Source of the DNA: DATJGR01 sp963735085
GTDB taxonomy: Bacteria; Pseudomonadota; Gammaproteobacteria; Pseudomonadales; Azotimanducaceae
Reading direction: 5' to 3'
Assembly: GCA_963735085.1 (NCBI GenBank)
Contig: CAVTJP010000005.1
Span: 868,001-932,000, forward strand
DNA: 64,000 nt
The notes below the pieces were generated by a model. It saw only the letters and a list, made by a program, of their open reading frames with translations, was not told where the DNA came from and ran no database searches. Both the position numbers and the translations under genes were made by a program. Each line of letters opens with the position of its first letter. Within the stretch, counting starts at the first letter, position 1. Shown here piece by piece: positions 17,267 to 26,357 of this stretch.

Positions 17267-18208
17267 ATGGCTCGCTCCGACACGGAGAGCTCTGACATAG
17301 ATCGCGCTGACACGGATGGCGCCGACCAACGAACGCCGCGGGCATGGATCCGCAGCGACCGGAGCCGCATGCCGCTCGAACGTGCGGGCCTGGTGTTGGC
17401 GGCGACCGGCATCGACTACGGCATCGAGGCAGACGACGACCAGTGGCGCTTATGGGTGCCCGCCGAACTGGCAGTACGCGCGAACACGGAACTCGAGAAG
17501 TACGCACAAGAGAATCGCGGGCGTCTCGAACCGCGTCCCAAAGTGGTTCAGATCGACAGCGGCTGGAGCGGTGTCGTCGGCTTTCTATTGATCATCTGGA
17601 TGCTGCCATCGCTCGAAGGCGCTGCGGCATTCGGCTGGCATTGGCGGGACATCGGCGAGATGAACGCCGGACTGGTGATGCACGGGCAGTGGTGGCGCAC
17701 GATCACCTCGCTCACGTTGCATGCCGATCTCGGCCACCTGATGGGCAATTCGCTGTTCGGCGCAATATTCGGGCTGTTCGCCGGCCGTCATCTCGGCTCC
17801 GGTCTCGGCTGGCTGCTGATCCTGGCGTGCGGCGCGCTCGGCAATGCGCTCGACGCATCGATTCAGGTAGCCGACTTTCACGCGATCGGCGCATCGACCG
17901 CAACGTTCGGTGCGGTTGGGCTGGTCGGCGCGTTCGTCTGGCGGCGCGGCTACTACCGGGCGATCGACTGGCGCCGCAGCCTTGCACCGATCTTTGCCGC
18001 ACTCGCTATGCTGGCGTTCACAGGTGTTGCCGGTGAAAACACCGATGTCGTTGCCCATCTGATGGGCTTTGCGGTGGGTCTGGGTTGCGGTGCCGTTGCG
18101 GCGCGCTTCGACATCCAACGGATTGGCTCAGCCGCACAGATGTTCTATGGGGGCGCCGCGGCATTGCTGGTCGCCTCAGCGTGGGCGTTGGCGGGACGCA
18201 GCGGCTGA
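17267..18208 (+). CDS. rhomboid family intramembrane serine protease
   Basis: A 313-residue rhomboid with a roughly 95-residue cytoplasmic N-terminal domain and six to seven membrane helices. The conserved HADLGHLMGNSLFG is the H-x3-N helix, the catalytic serine is in GASTATFG (about Ser210), and the catalytic histidine is in VVAHLMGF (about His264). The dyad is complete, so it should be an active intramembrane protease. Its substrates are unknown. ATG 17267 was chosen over upstream in-frame alternatives because the gene diverges from gloB with only 80 bp between. Confidence 0.92.
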   Translation: MARSDTESSDIDRADTDGADQRTPRAWIRSDRSRMPLERAGLVLAATGIDYGIEADDDQWRLWVPAELAVRANTELEKYAQENRGRLEPRPKVVQIDSGWSGVVGFLLIIWMLPSLEGAAAFGWHWRDIGEMNAGLVMHGQWWRTITSLTLHADLGHLMGNSLFGAIFGLFAGRHLGSGLGWLLILACGALGNALDASIQVADFHAIGASTATFGAVGLVGAFVWRRGYYRAIDWRRSLAPIFAALAMLAFTGVAGENTDVVAHLMGFAVGLGCGAVAARFDIQRIGSAAQMFYGGAAALLVASAWALAGRSG

Positions 18209-18337
18209 TTCAGCACAGGCGACGCGCGGCAATATCCGTATTCATCGCGTCATTCTGCCCAGTGCGCGCGACTTGCAATGCGCACACATCTAGGCTCAAA
18301 TTCCGCCGCTTCCAACCCCACACATGCGGTCATCGCC

Positions 18338-19348
18338 ATGTCGCACACGCTGATCGTTCTGCCCGACGATACCGCCAAGCCCATCCTCGACGCGATCAAT
18401 GGCGCAAAACGCGCGTTGAACGTCCGCATGTTTCTGTTCACCGATGAAACGCTGCTCGGCGCCGTCATCGATGCGCAACGCCGTGGCGTGAAGGTCCGCG
18501 TGATGTTGAATCCGGCGCGCCGCAGCGGCGAGACGGAGAACGAAGCATCGCGGACGATGTTGACCAACGCGGGTGTGGAGGTGCGCGACAGCAACCCGAA
18601 GTTCGCACTGACGCACCAGAAATCAATGGTCGTGGACGACGAAGTCGGCTTCGTCGAATCGCTGAACTGGGAACCGAAAGACCTGACCCAAACGCGCGAC
18701 TACGCGATCGTCACGACGCACGGTCTCGAAACGCGCGAAATGGTCGCCTGCTTCGATGCCGATTGGGAACACGAAGACTTCACGCCGCATCCCGACTCGC
18801 GACTGATCTGGTGCCCCGACAACGGCCGCGCGCGCGTTGCCGAATTCATCGACGCAGCGAAGAAGTCGCTGTGGGTGCAGAACGAACGCTATCAGGACAC
18901 CGTCATCATCGAACGGCTCGTCCGCGCGGCCACGCGCGGCGTCAAGGTACATATCCTGACGAAACGGCCGCACTCGCTGAAAGCGCACAAGCTGATCGAA
19001 GGTGTTGGCGGCTTGCGGATTCTGCAGGACGTCGGCGTGAAAGTGCACACGATGAAACACCTGAAACTGCACGCGAAGATGATGCTCGCCGACGACGATC
19101 GCGCAATCGTCGGTTCCATCAATCTTGCCCCCGGCAGCTTCGACGGGCGTCGTGAACTGGCAATCGAAACCGACCATGCGCACGCCGTAGCGCGGCTGCA
19201 CGAGACCGCGCATCGCGATTGGGAGGGTTCGCACAAGGTCGATCTCAGCGATGAGGGGCTGCTGAAGGATCTGCAGAAGCGCGATCTCGATCCGGGCCAG
19301 CTCGTGCTGAACCCGGACAGCCACAAGAAAAGTAAACGCAAGACATAA
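18338..19348 (+). CDS. phospholipase D-like protein
   Basis: A 336-residue soluble protein with two PLD domains. The second HKD motif is intact (HAKMMLADDDRAIVGSINL, about residues 247-265). The first is HQKSMVVDDEVGFVESLNW (about 92-110): H, K and D are present but the usual GS after it is changed to ES. No signal peptide is seen, so it should be cytoplasmic; the C-terminus is Lys-rich. It could be a phosphodiesterase, phosphatidyltransferase or nuclease-like PLD. Cardiolipin synthase is less likely because membrane helices are missing. It stands alone between the rhomboid and the nucleotidyltransferase pair. Confidence 0.85.
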   Translation: MSHTLIVLPDDTAKPILDAINGAKRALNVRMFLFTDETLLGAVIDAQRRGVKVRVMLNPARRSGETENEASRTMLTNAGVEVRDSNPKFALTHQKSMVVDDEVGFVESLNWEPKDLTQTRDYAIVTTHGLETREMVACFDADWEHEDFTPHPDSRLIWCPDNGRARVAEFIDAAKKSLWVQNERYQDTVIIERLVRAATRGVKVHILTKRPHSLKAHKLIEGVGGLRILQDVGVKVHTMKHLKLHAKMMLADDDRAIVGSINLAPGSFDGRRELAIETDHAHAVARLHETAHRDWEGSHKVDLSDEGLLKDLQKRDLDPGQLVLNPDSHKKSKRKT

Positions 19349-19412
19349 GCGACCCAAAAAGCGCTACGTGTGGCGCATGGCTCGTGGCCCGAGCCATTGC
19401 TATAGTCGCCGC

Positions 19413-19658
19413 ATGGCGAAGGCAAGCGCAGCAGATCGCAACTACTTTGCACGCATTGCGCGCACCAATCTGATGCTCGATTCCAACTGCCTGCCGAAAT
19501 CGCTCGACGAAATGTTCGATCGCTTGGAGGCGATTCGGCGTCAGCATGGCCCGCTGGCGCAACCCGGCATAGCCGGAGGCGACGGCGATCTCGACGGTCA
19601 CCTGAGATTCCTCGCCCACCAACGTGCCGTGTTGCGTCGTGGAACGCACCGCTCTTAG
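19413..19658 (+). CDS. small partner of nucleotidyltransferase (possible antitoxin)
   Basis: An 81-residue basic protein starting MAKASAADRNYFARIARTN and containing SLDEMFDRLEAIRRQHG, a predicted amphipathic helix, then a Gly-rich linker and an HLRFLAHQRAVLRRG helix. It matches no well-characterised family that I know. The last 35 bp overlap the start of the AbiEii-like nucleotidyltransferase gene, an arrangement usual for toxin-antitoxin or obligate-partner pairs. It may instead be a regulatory or substrate-recruiting subunit. Confidence 0.7.
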   Translation: MAKASAADRNYFARIARTNLMLDSNCLPKSLDEMFDRLEAIRRQHGPLAQPGIAGGDGDLDGHLRFLAHQRAVLRRGTHRS

Positions 19659-20157
19659 CGCGCTCGCAACCATACTCGAATCGCTCTCGATCCGCTGGGC
19701 GCTTATCGGTGCACTCGCTGCGAATCGTTATCGGACAACACCGCGCCTCACTCAGGATGTCGACCTGCTGCTCGCCGACATGGGACCCGGCTTGCCCGCT
19801 CTCCTGAGCGCGCTAACGACCGCGGGCTGGCGCGTTCGTCACGCCGACCCCAAAGGCGAGTTGGTCCGCCTGGTTCATGATCGACTCGGTATTGCAGACC
19901 TTCTGGTCGCCGGTACAGCGTACCAACAGGAAGCCTTGTCACGGGCCCGATCGGAAACGCTTTCCGACGGAGAGGTGGTTACGGTGGTGACCGCCGAAGA
20001 CGTGATCATTCACAAGCTCATCGCCGGTCGCACGCAGGACATCGCCGATATCGAAGCTATCGTCGCGGGTCCGGTCCCGCTCGACGACACGTACATTTCA
20101 CGCTGGTCCGAATTCTGGGATGTCGCCGCCCTCTGGTCATCGCTGCGGCGTTCGTAG
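19624..20157 (+). CDS. AbiEii-like nucleotidyltransferase
   Basis: A 177-residue protein of the nucleotidyltransferase superfamily. The motif GALAANRYRTTPRLTQDVDLLLAD (read as GALAANRY then TQDVDLL) matches the AbiEii/DUF1814-type active site in which the D-x-D binds metal; LVTAEDVIIHKLIAGR-like VTAEDVIIHKLIAGR is the second conserved helix. In AbiE and related systems the NTase is the toxin and is controlled by the upstream gene. The start is GTG 19624 (GTG 19639 is an alternative); either way it overlaps the small upstream gene. Some relatives simply sit in genomes as housekeeping-like orphan NTases. Confidence 0.82.
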   Translation: MPCCVVERTALSALATILESLSIRWALIGALAANRYRTTPRLTQDVDLLLADMGPGLPALLSALTTAGWRVRHADPKGELVRLVHDRLGIADLLVAGTAYQQEALSRARSETLSDGEVVTVVTAEDVIIHKLIAGRTQDIADIEAIVAGPVPLDDTYISRWSEFWDVAALWSSLRRS

Positions 20158-20232
20158 CACCCACGCGCGCACCATCGTATCGTAACGCGCGAAAGCGATA
20201 CCGTGCCGCCTCGCGAATCGCCGCCGAACGCG

Positions 20233-20412
20233 CTAGCGGGTACGTTCCCGACGCGCCGGGGCCGGCTTCAGCCACTGCGCCAATTCGAGAAATGACTTCG
20301 GCTTGCGGCCGTTCGAGCGCACAAACGACTCGCTGTCGCGCTCATGAGACATCCGCCATCGGGCTACGGAATTCGGTGGAGTTGATTTCGAGCGATCATC
20401 TTCGGCGACCAT
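20233..20412 (-). CDS. small basic hypothetical protein
   Basis: A 59-residue open frame, ATG 20412 to TAG 20233, preceded by GGGAAGGAC about 10 bp upstream. The product is hydrophilic and basic, begins MVAEDDRSKS, contains SESFVRSNGRKPKSFLELAQWL and ends in an Arg-rich tail. The FLELAQWLKP element looks like a designed helix rather than random translation. I recognise no family. It fills the otherwise empty 324-bp gap between the NTase and arsJ and may be cut off from both. Confidence 0.5.
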   Translation of the reverse strand: MVAEDDRSKSTPPNSVARWRMSHERDSESFVRSNGRKPKSFLELAQWLKPAPARRERTR

Positions 20413-20481
20413 GGCGATGCAGTCCTTCCCTTTCTAATTGTGTCGACGGTGGATCGGGTGTTGCGAATCTGCGACGCATTC

Positions 20482-21708
20482 TTACCGTACATTCTGGGCA
20501 AGTGCAAACACACTCCGTGAGGCGTCCTTGGGTAGCCGCAGCGCCAACAGAGCGGCCGCCAGTGCGAAGCCCGCAGACCACCAGAGGCAGCCCTGCAGCC
20601 CGTGCGATTGATACGCCCAACCGGACAATACGGTACCCGCCAAGCGGCCGCCGGAGTTGGCCATATAGTAGAAGCCCACGTTCATCGACACCTCGTCGGC
20701 GTCGGAGTACGCGAGGACCAGGTAAGAGTGAACCGCCGAGTTGATCGCGAATACGGCGCCGAACAGGACCAGACCGCCTATCAACACGATTGTCGGATCG
20801 CCAAGGTTCAACCCCAACGCGATGGCCGCGGGTAATGGTGCCAGCGCAAACGCCCAACCCCAGGCCGTGCTGCCGCCCGGTCCTCGACCCTCGCCATGTC
20901 GTATAAGCCGCGGTGCCAGCGCCTGCACGGCGCCGTAGCCGATTACCCACAACGCCAGGAAGGCGCCGACCTGCGTGAAGCGCCAGCCCAGCACCGAATA
21001 CAGAAATACCGGCAGACCCACCACGAACCAGGCATCGCGCGAACCGAACAGGAAGAACCGCGACGCGGCAAGCCAGTTGATTGCCGGTTGGTTCGAGAAC
21101 ATCTGCGCGAACTTGGGCTTCGATTTCATCTTGCCGACGCCCGATGGCAGCATCAGGGCCGTGGCAATGAGCACCACCAGCAGAATGCCGGCCAACGTGG
21201 CCAGCGAATATCGGAAACCGATGCCTTGCAACAGCGCCGCACCAACAAAAAAACCCGCCCCTTTCAGCGCATTCTTCGACCCGGTGAGTACCGCCACCAG
21301 TTTGAACAGCTTCGACTCGCCGCCATCGCCGGCCAGCGTTTTCACGCTGGCCTTGGCCGACATTTTGTTCAAGTCCTTAGCTATTCCAGATAGCGCCTGC
21401 GCCGTCATGACGTACGCGACGGATAGCCACGCGTCCGGCACCGTCAACATCGTCAGCGCAACCACCTGCATGCCCATGCCGATGTGCATCGTCAGATTCA
21501 GACCGATCCTCGCACCCAACCAGCCGCCGAACAGATTGGTGACGATGCCGAAGAATTCATAGAACAGAAACAGCATCGCTACCTCGAAGGGCGAATAGCC
21601 CAGGAGGTAGAAGTACATCAGTACCAGCATCCGGATCGCGCCGTCGGTAACGGTGAACGCCCAATAGCCGCCGGTGACTACGAGGTAGTTGCGAAGGCTT
21701 TTATCCAT
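20482..21708 (-). CDS. arsJ: organoarsenical efflux MFS transporter ArsJ
   Basis: A 408-residue major-facilitator protein with about twelve membrane helices. It begins MDKSLRNYLVVTGGYWAFTVTDGAIRMLVL and has the family stretches GIAKDLNKMSAKASVKTLAGD (read in parts) and MNVGFYYMANSGGRLAGTVLSGW, which I recognise as ArsJ. ArsJ exports 1-arseno-3-phosphoglycerate, made from arsenate by a partner GAPDH, giving arsenate resistance. The partner gene lies 8 bp upstream but is reduced to a remnant, so ArsJ would need another GAPDH. No arsR or arsC is in view. ATG 21708 is chosen by homology. Confidence 0.9.
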   Translation of the reverse strand: MDKSLRNYLVVTGGYWAFTVTDGAIRMLVLMYFYLLGYSPFEVAMLFLFYEFFGIVTNLFGGWLGARIGLNLTMHIGMGMQVVALTMLTVPDAWLSVAYVMTAQALSGIAKDLNKMSAKASVKTLAGDGGESKLFKLVAVLTGSKNALKGAGFFVGAALLQGIGFRYSLATLAGILLVVLIATALMLPSGVGKMKSKPKFAQMFSNQPAINWLAASRFFLFGSRDAWFVVGLPVFLYSVLGWRFTQVGAFLALWVIGYGAVQALAPRLIRHGEGRGPGGSTAWGWAFALAPLPAAIALGLNLGDPTIVLIGGLVLFGAVFAINSAVHSYLVLAYSDADEVSMNVGFYYMANSGGRLAGTVLSGWAYQSHGLQGCLWWSAGFALAAALLALRLPKDASRSVFALAQNVR

Positions 21709-21716
21709 GGCCGAAT

Positions 21717-22034
21717 TCAGAGCCCCTGCCCAATCTTGTTGGCGATATCCATCATCCGGCACGCGTAGCAGCCGGACCAATCCGTATCCGCGCACGCCGC
21801 ATTCTGGCTATAGGCGATAAGTTGGCCATCGATCGAGAGCGTTGATGCATCTCCCGCACATTCATGCGGCCAGGTGCCGTGTACCGAATCGAACCGCAAC
21901 AGGTGGGCAGAACCTGCGCTATCGCAGGCGATTTCGTTGATGTGGACGAATTCGAAATTGTCTCGGCCCCACGCCGACCTCAGCGCCAGCCTGCCCATGC
22001 GGCCAAAGCCGTTGATCCCGATTCGGATGCCCAT
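21717..22034 (-). pseudogene. ArsJ-associated GAPDH, internally deleted
   Basis: The frame starts as an intact type I glyceraldehyde-3-phosphate dehydrogenase: IRIGINGFGRMGRLALR with the NAD-binding GxGxxG, then NEIACDSAGSAHLLRFDSVHG. After ADTDWSGC (about residue 88) it jumps straight to YACRMMDIANKIGQGL, which resembles the family's extreme C-terminus (…GYxCRMxDxA). About 230 residues, including the catalytic cysteine domain, are missing in frame. The 105-residue product cannot be an active enzyme. Its place directly before arsJ shows that it was the arsenate-specific GAPDH of the pathway. Confidence 0.88.
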
Positions 22035-22057
22035 TTCTTGTACTCAGTCGCTGCAGC

Positions 22058-23371
22058 TCAGTTGCCGTTGCGAGCCCCGTGATCGTCGCGTCCATCCGGG
22101 CAGGCGTTCAGATCGATACGGCTGATCCGTTGGGGCACGAATCCGGGCAGATCGTCGTCACCGAACGCAAACACGTAAAACACATTCGGGTTGGCAACCG
22201 TGCCGCGCGTTGAATCTTCCGGTGATTTCAGCGGATCGGCAATCGTCGCCAGAAAGTCGTTGTCGTTGGCAACGAACAACGTGTGCTTCGTCTTCCCGTC
22301 GATGACCACGTCCTGGCCAAACGCGATGCCTTCGATTTTTGATGGGATAAGGCGGCTATCGATGCCGGCTGCGTTGAGCTTCTGGACGATATCGAGAAAC
22401 GGCACTTTTTTCTTGGTGACCTGATAACCAGACACGTCGCCGCTCATCCCAGTCACATCCGTCGCACCACGCAGATCAATCAGGTACAGCTTCTTCACCA
22501 GGGCCGCGGAGGCGGTGTCGGTGGGCAGCGGCGTATCGGCCATCCCGGTGCCGTCGCGTTCGTCGACCAGGAACTGATGATCGTTGACGGCGAGGATGTC
22601 GCTGACCCCGGAGCCGTCGGTGAGCTGGTAGGCGTACTCGTGCGTGGCGGTGGTTCGGAGATCGATGGTGACCAGACGAAGGCTCTTCTTCTTGTCCTGT
22701 TCGAGGTTGGCTTGCATGACGCCGACCAATAGCTTCCCGTCGGGCGTGATCGCCAGCCCTTAAATGAACACGCTGCGACCATCGCGGGAGACGCGAATGC
22801 TTTCCGGGTCGAGACGCGCATCTCTGGGGTTGGTCGACCGCAACGACGGATCGAAATTGTCAGAGCGACCGGTGAAGTAATTGGCGCGCGTGGTGTTCAA
22901 AGCCGGCGCGCCCGAACCGAGCGGCGTGGTGCCGTCGATCTGATCGCCCAGCCCGTCGCCGGTACCGTAAACCAACCACGTTGGGCTCGACAGCAAGGTC
23001 GTATCGCGCAGCGTCGGTGTCAGCGTGAACGGCAACGCCGATCCCGGGTCGCTCGGTGCAAGGCTGAGGCTGAAGGTTTGGAACCGGTCGATGTACGACA
23101 CCGTATCGTCGACCATCGAATTGTAAGCGTTGGCATTCGGGCCGCGATGCGGCAGTGCGAGGAATGTGTTGCCGCCGGCATACGCCAGCCCGGAGCCGAT
23201 ACCGCCGAGCCGATTACCCGGCACACCGTTCTCCAGCGGCGCGGCGGTTTCGCCGGCGAGATCCTCAAAGGCGCCGTCGACTTGCCCGATGGCGATCAGA
23301 TCGACGCTGGCTTGGGCGGCGGACGCACACAAGGACGAAAGCAAAAGCGGCATGACGAGTTTTCTGGCCAC
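22058..23371 (-). pseudogene. esterase-like phytase family gene with internal deletion and stop
   Basis: A secreted protein (signal peptide about residues 1-21, ending AQAS) of the esterase-like-activity-of-phytase family: YAGGNTFLALPHRGPNANAYN and ESIRVSRDGRSVFI are typical. At 22760 a TAA follows VFI directly, and the same frame then continues GLAITPDGKLLVGVMQANLEQD to a TGA at 22058. In the family, roughly 60 residues separate these two segments, so an in-frame deletion has fused them and created the stop (T of one codon joined to AA of another). Start GTG 23371 has AAGGAG. The C-terminal fragment could only be made by re-initiation. Confidence 0.8.
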
Positions 23372-23637
23372 AGATTCGACTCCTTGGCAATGGACTGGGT
23401 GAGACTCATCAGGAGTGTGACCGGCGTGCGTGACAAGATGATTACGGGCATCGTGTGTTCGAGCGAATCATCTGAACCGCGCCGGCAGAGTGAAGTCGTT
23501 AGCGGCCGAATCGTCTCGACTACACGACCATGCCGTTGAGAAACCCGTTATCGCTTGGCGCGCCTTCATTCAACGAATCGCTTATCGAAACTGAGATGAC
23601 CTGCGCTGCATCGGCTTTGTTTCGGTTCAACTCGCCG

Positions 23638-24420
23638 CTAGTCCTCAATGAGATGGCGACGAATTGAGACAACCGCAGCGTGCGAAAGGCCAAGCCCGCG
23701 TTCAACAAATGCTTCGGTGGAACCGAAACGGTTCTCTACGTAGGCCAGCGCAGCCTGTAGATAGGCGCGATCAGATCGAACAATCGCGTTCAGTACCTCG
23801 GTGGGTAGGTCCACGGAGTGGACGCCGACGCCGAGCGTCGCAGCGAGATCCATCCGATTCCAATCGAGATGCCGTTCGCTCAGTTCATAGTCATCGAGAA
23901 TTGCCGAGCGTTCGACGCCGAGCAGATCGAGCAGAATTCCCACCGCGACACCTGTGCGGTCCTTCCCGGCGGCGCAATGGATCAGGACCGGCGTCTGCTC
24001 ATCTGCAATGGCCTGGTAGAGATCGCTCAATTGCGTGACGTGATCTTCGACAATCCGTTGATAGGCCTGGATCACTATGTTTCGAGCGGCAGCAGGGTCC
24101 TGTGAAACGGCTGCCAAACTGCGTCCTGATTGTGGGTCTCGCGGCGGACGCGCGGTATCCCAGAACAACACCTTCGTCCGGCGCAACAGCAACGGGTTTG
24201 TCGGCCAATGTGCGCGTTCGTTGGAAGTTCGCAAGTCTGCGATCAGTCGAATCCCGAGCCCCGCCACGGCATCGCAATCTGCGGCAGTCAACTGGTCCAA
24301 CCGCGCGGACCGCCATAGTTGTCCGCGACGCAGCGCGCGTCCGTCGCGCGTTCGGGCGTTGCTTACCGGGCGAAAGTTCTGCGCGCCCTGTACGAATGTA
24401 TGTGCGGTGATATCAGCCAT
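23638..24420 (-). CDS. tyrosine/serine protein phosphatase (Y_phosphatase3 type)
   Basis: A 260-residue protein with the cysteine phosphatase signature HCAAGKDRTG (Cys-x5-Arg) around residues 148-157, an N-terminal NFRPVSNARTRDGRALRRGQLWRSARL stretch (given in parts) typical of bacterial tyrosine phosphatases, and a DLR loop with the general-acid region. It dephosphorylates phosphotyrosine or phosphoinositide-like substrates in this family. The start at 24420 is chosen by family layout; upstream in-frame starts at 24441 and 24504 exist and no ribosome site is decisive. The 266 bp between it and the phytase-like gene show nothing recognisable. Confidence 0.88.
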   Translation of the reverse strand: MADITAHTFVQGAQNFRPVSNARTRDGRALRRGQLWRSARLDQLTAADCDAVAGLGIRLIADLRTSNERAHWPTNPLLLRRTKVLFWDTARPPRDPQSGRSLAAVSQDPAAARNIVIQAYQRIVEDHVTQLSDLYQAIADEQTPVLIHCAAGKDRTGVAVGILLDLLGVERSAILDDYELSERHLDWNRMDLAATLGVGVHSVDLPTEVLNAIVRSDRAYLQAALAYVENRFGSTEAFVERGLGLSHAAVVSIRRHLIED

Positions 24421-24545
24421 CGAAAACCAACCGTGTTCCATCCAAACATTAGATTCTGGAAATGAACAACACATGACAATGGTTTCATCGCGACCAATAT
24501 TCATTCCGAACCCAATACACTGCGTGCCAGCTCAGGAGACGCACG

Positions 24546-25367
24546 ATGAAAGCGAAAACCGCGAACGCGCCCAAACGCACGATGGCAGAACGAGCCGATA
24601 TCCACGACCTGTACGAACAGGCCGTGCAGAACGTCGAGCATGAGGTCGAGTTCACGCAGGCAACATTCGAGCGCACGCGCGGCCGCAAGGCGCACCGTCT
24701 GCGCGAAGACTTCTGCGGCACCGCCAGCGCCTCGTGTCGGTGGGTTCGTCAGGGCAAACAGTTTCATGCCATAGGCGTGGATATCGATCCATCTGTACTG
24801 GACTGGGGGCTACGCAATCGAGTAAACCAGTTGCCGCGAACCGCCCGGGAGCGTGTGCAACTGCTCGAATCCGACGTCATGACCGCGACAACTCCGCCCG
24901 TCGATATCGTGGTCGCCTTCAACTTCAGCTATTTCATCTTCAATACGCGCGAAAAACTGCGCGACTATTTCGCGCGGGTTCGCGCCGCACTGGTCGACGA
25001 CGGCCTGTTCTTCATCGATCTGTTCGGTGGCTCGGAAGCACACGACGAGGTCAAGGAAAAGACCAAGCACAAAGCTTTCACCTACATATGGGATCAGGCC
25101 GAGTTTCATCCGGTCACCCACTACATCCGCTGCCACATCCACTTCAAATTTCGTGACGGCTCAAAGATCAAAAAGGCATTCAGTTACGAATGGCGTTTGT
25201 GGTCCGCTCCGGAATTGCGCGAACTCCTGCTGGAGGCGGGGTTCCGCAGTGCCACCGTCTACTGGGAGGGAGAGGACGAGGACGGTGAAGCCAACGGTGA
25301 ATTCACGCCGGAAAACAAAGGTCAGGCAGACCTCGCCTGGATCGCGTATATCGTTGCTGAAAAGTAG
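24546..25367 (+). CDS. class I SAM-dependent methyltransferase
   Basis: A 273-residue cytoplasmic methyltransferase. The SAM-binding region reads LREDFCGTASASCRWV (motif I, altered glycine loop), GVDIDPSVLDWGLRNR (motif II acidic residue) and VDIVVAFNFSYFIFNTREKLRDYF (in parts; post-motif region). The N-terminus is a basic helix, and a long acidic C-terminal segment EGEDEDGEANGEF ends in WIAYIVAEK. RNA or small-molecule substrates are both possible. ATG 24546 has AGGAGA. It converges with the aldo/keto reductase, 8 bp away. Confidence 0.85.
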   Translation: MKAKTANAPKRTMAERADIHDLYEQAVQNVEHEVEFTQATFERTRGRKAHRLREDFCGTASASCRWVRQGKQFHAIGVDIDPSVLDWGLRNRVNQLPRTARERVQLLESDVMTATTPPVDIVVAFNFSYFIFNTREKLRDYFARVRAALVDDGLFFIDLFGGSEAHDEVKEKTKHKAFTYIWDQAEFHPVTHYIRCHIHFKFRDGSKIKKAFSYEWRLWSAPELRELLLEAGFRSATVYWEGEDEDGEANGEFTPENKGQADLAWIAYIVAEK

Positions 25368-25375
25368 TTGCAGCG

Positions 25376-26269
25376 TTATCCGCGGGCGTTCGCGATCGTT
25401 GCGATCTCATCGGTGGTGAGGGCGAGTTCGCGGGCGGCCCAGTTCTCGTTCAAGTGCGCGACCGAACTCGTGCCGGGAATCGGCACCATTGCCGGCGAGC
25501 GCGCGAGCAGCCAGGCGATGGCTACCTGCGCTTGCGATACACCATGGCGTGTCGCAATCTCGGTGAGCGCGCGGGATTCGGCTTGTGCCGCGCCCGGAAT
25601 CGCGAGTGGAAAGAATGGCAGGAACGCCATGCCGTTCGCGGCGCACAGATCGACGATGCTTTCCTGATCCTGTACCACCATGTGTGGCACACCGGCGAGC
25701 GCACGTTCGCCGGCCGCGACGTTGTACAAGTTCTGCACGCCGGCGATCGGTGTGCGCGTCATGGCCAGTTCGAGTTGTGCGAGCGTCACGTTGCTGAGTG
25801 CGATGTGTCCGATCTTGCCACGCGCGCGCAGGTCGATCATCGCATCGAGCGATTCGAGAAACGGCACGTCGGTTTCGATGTAGCGCAAGTGAACGTATTC
25901 GCAGCGCTCCAGCCGCAACCCGCGCAGATCTTCTTCGCACCCCTGGCGCAACGCATCCGGAGAGATCGCCGCGACCCAATTCTTGTCCGGCGTGCGCGCG
26001 CCACCGAGTTTCGTTGCGATCAACAGATCCTTCGGGTACGGGTACAGCGTTTCGGCGATCAGCCGATTCGCAACGTGCGGCCCGTAGTACCACGACGTGT
26101 CGATGAGACGGATGCCACATTCGACGACGCGTCGCAGCACCGCGCGCGCGGCATCGGGATCGCGCGGCTCGCCCCATACCATCGGACCCGGCAACTGCAT
26201 CGCGCCGAAACCGACGCGAGGCACCTCTTTGGTGCCGATGCGCATCGTTTCGGGCGTCTGTGTCGCCAT
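25376..26269 (-). CDS. aldo/keto reductase
   Basis: A 297-residue NADPH-dependent TIM-barrel oxidoreductase. The catalytic tetrad is visible: Asp and Tyr in IDTSWYYG (about residues 56-63), Lys in IATKLGG (about 84-90), and His in YVHLRYIE (about 124-131). GMAFLPFFPLAIPG and the C-terminal MVPIPGTSSVAHLNEN are the cofactor-binding segments of this family. It reduces aldehydes or ketones; the substrate is unknown. ATG 26269 diverges from the Pho-box region. Confidence 0.93.
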   Translation of the reverse strand: MATQTPETMRIGTKEVPRVGFGAMQLPGPMVWGEPRDPDAARAVLRRVVECGIRLIDTSWYYGPHVANRLIAETLYPYPKDLLIATKLGGARTPDKNWVAAISPDALRQGCEEDLRGLRLERCEYVHLRYIETDVPFLESLDAMIDLRARGKIGHIALSNVTLAQLELAMTRTPIAGVQNLYNVAAGERALAGVPHMVVQDQESIVDLCAANGMAFLPFFPLAIPGAAQAESRALTEIATRHGVSQAQVAIAWLLARSPAMVPIPGTSSVAHLNENWAARELALTTDEIATIANARG

Positions 26270-26357
26270 GGGACGCAGATTAACTCAGCGGGTGTGGAGC
26301 GTGTGAAAATTCCGGTCGTGTCCAGCGCCGCGGCCTTGTGGTCACCGCCTGCGTTGA

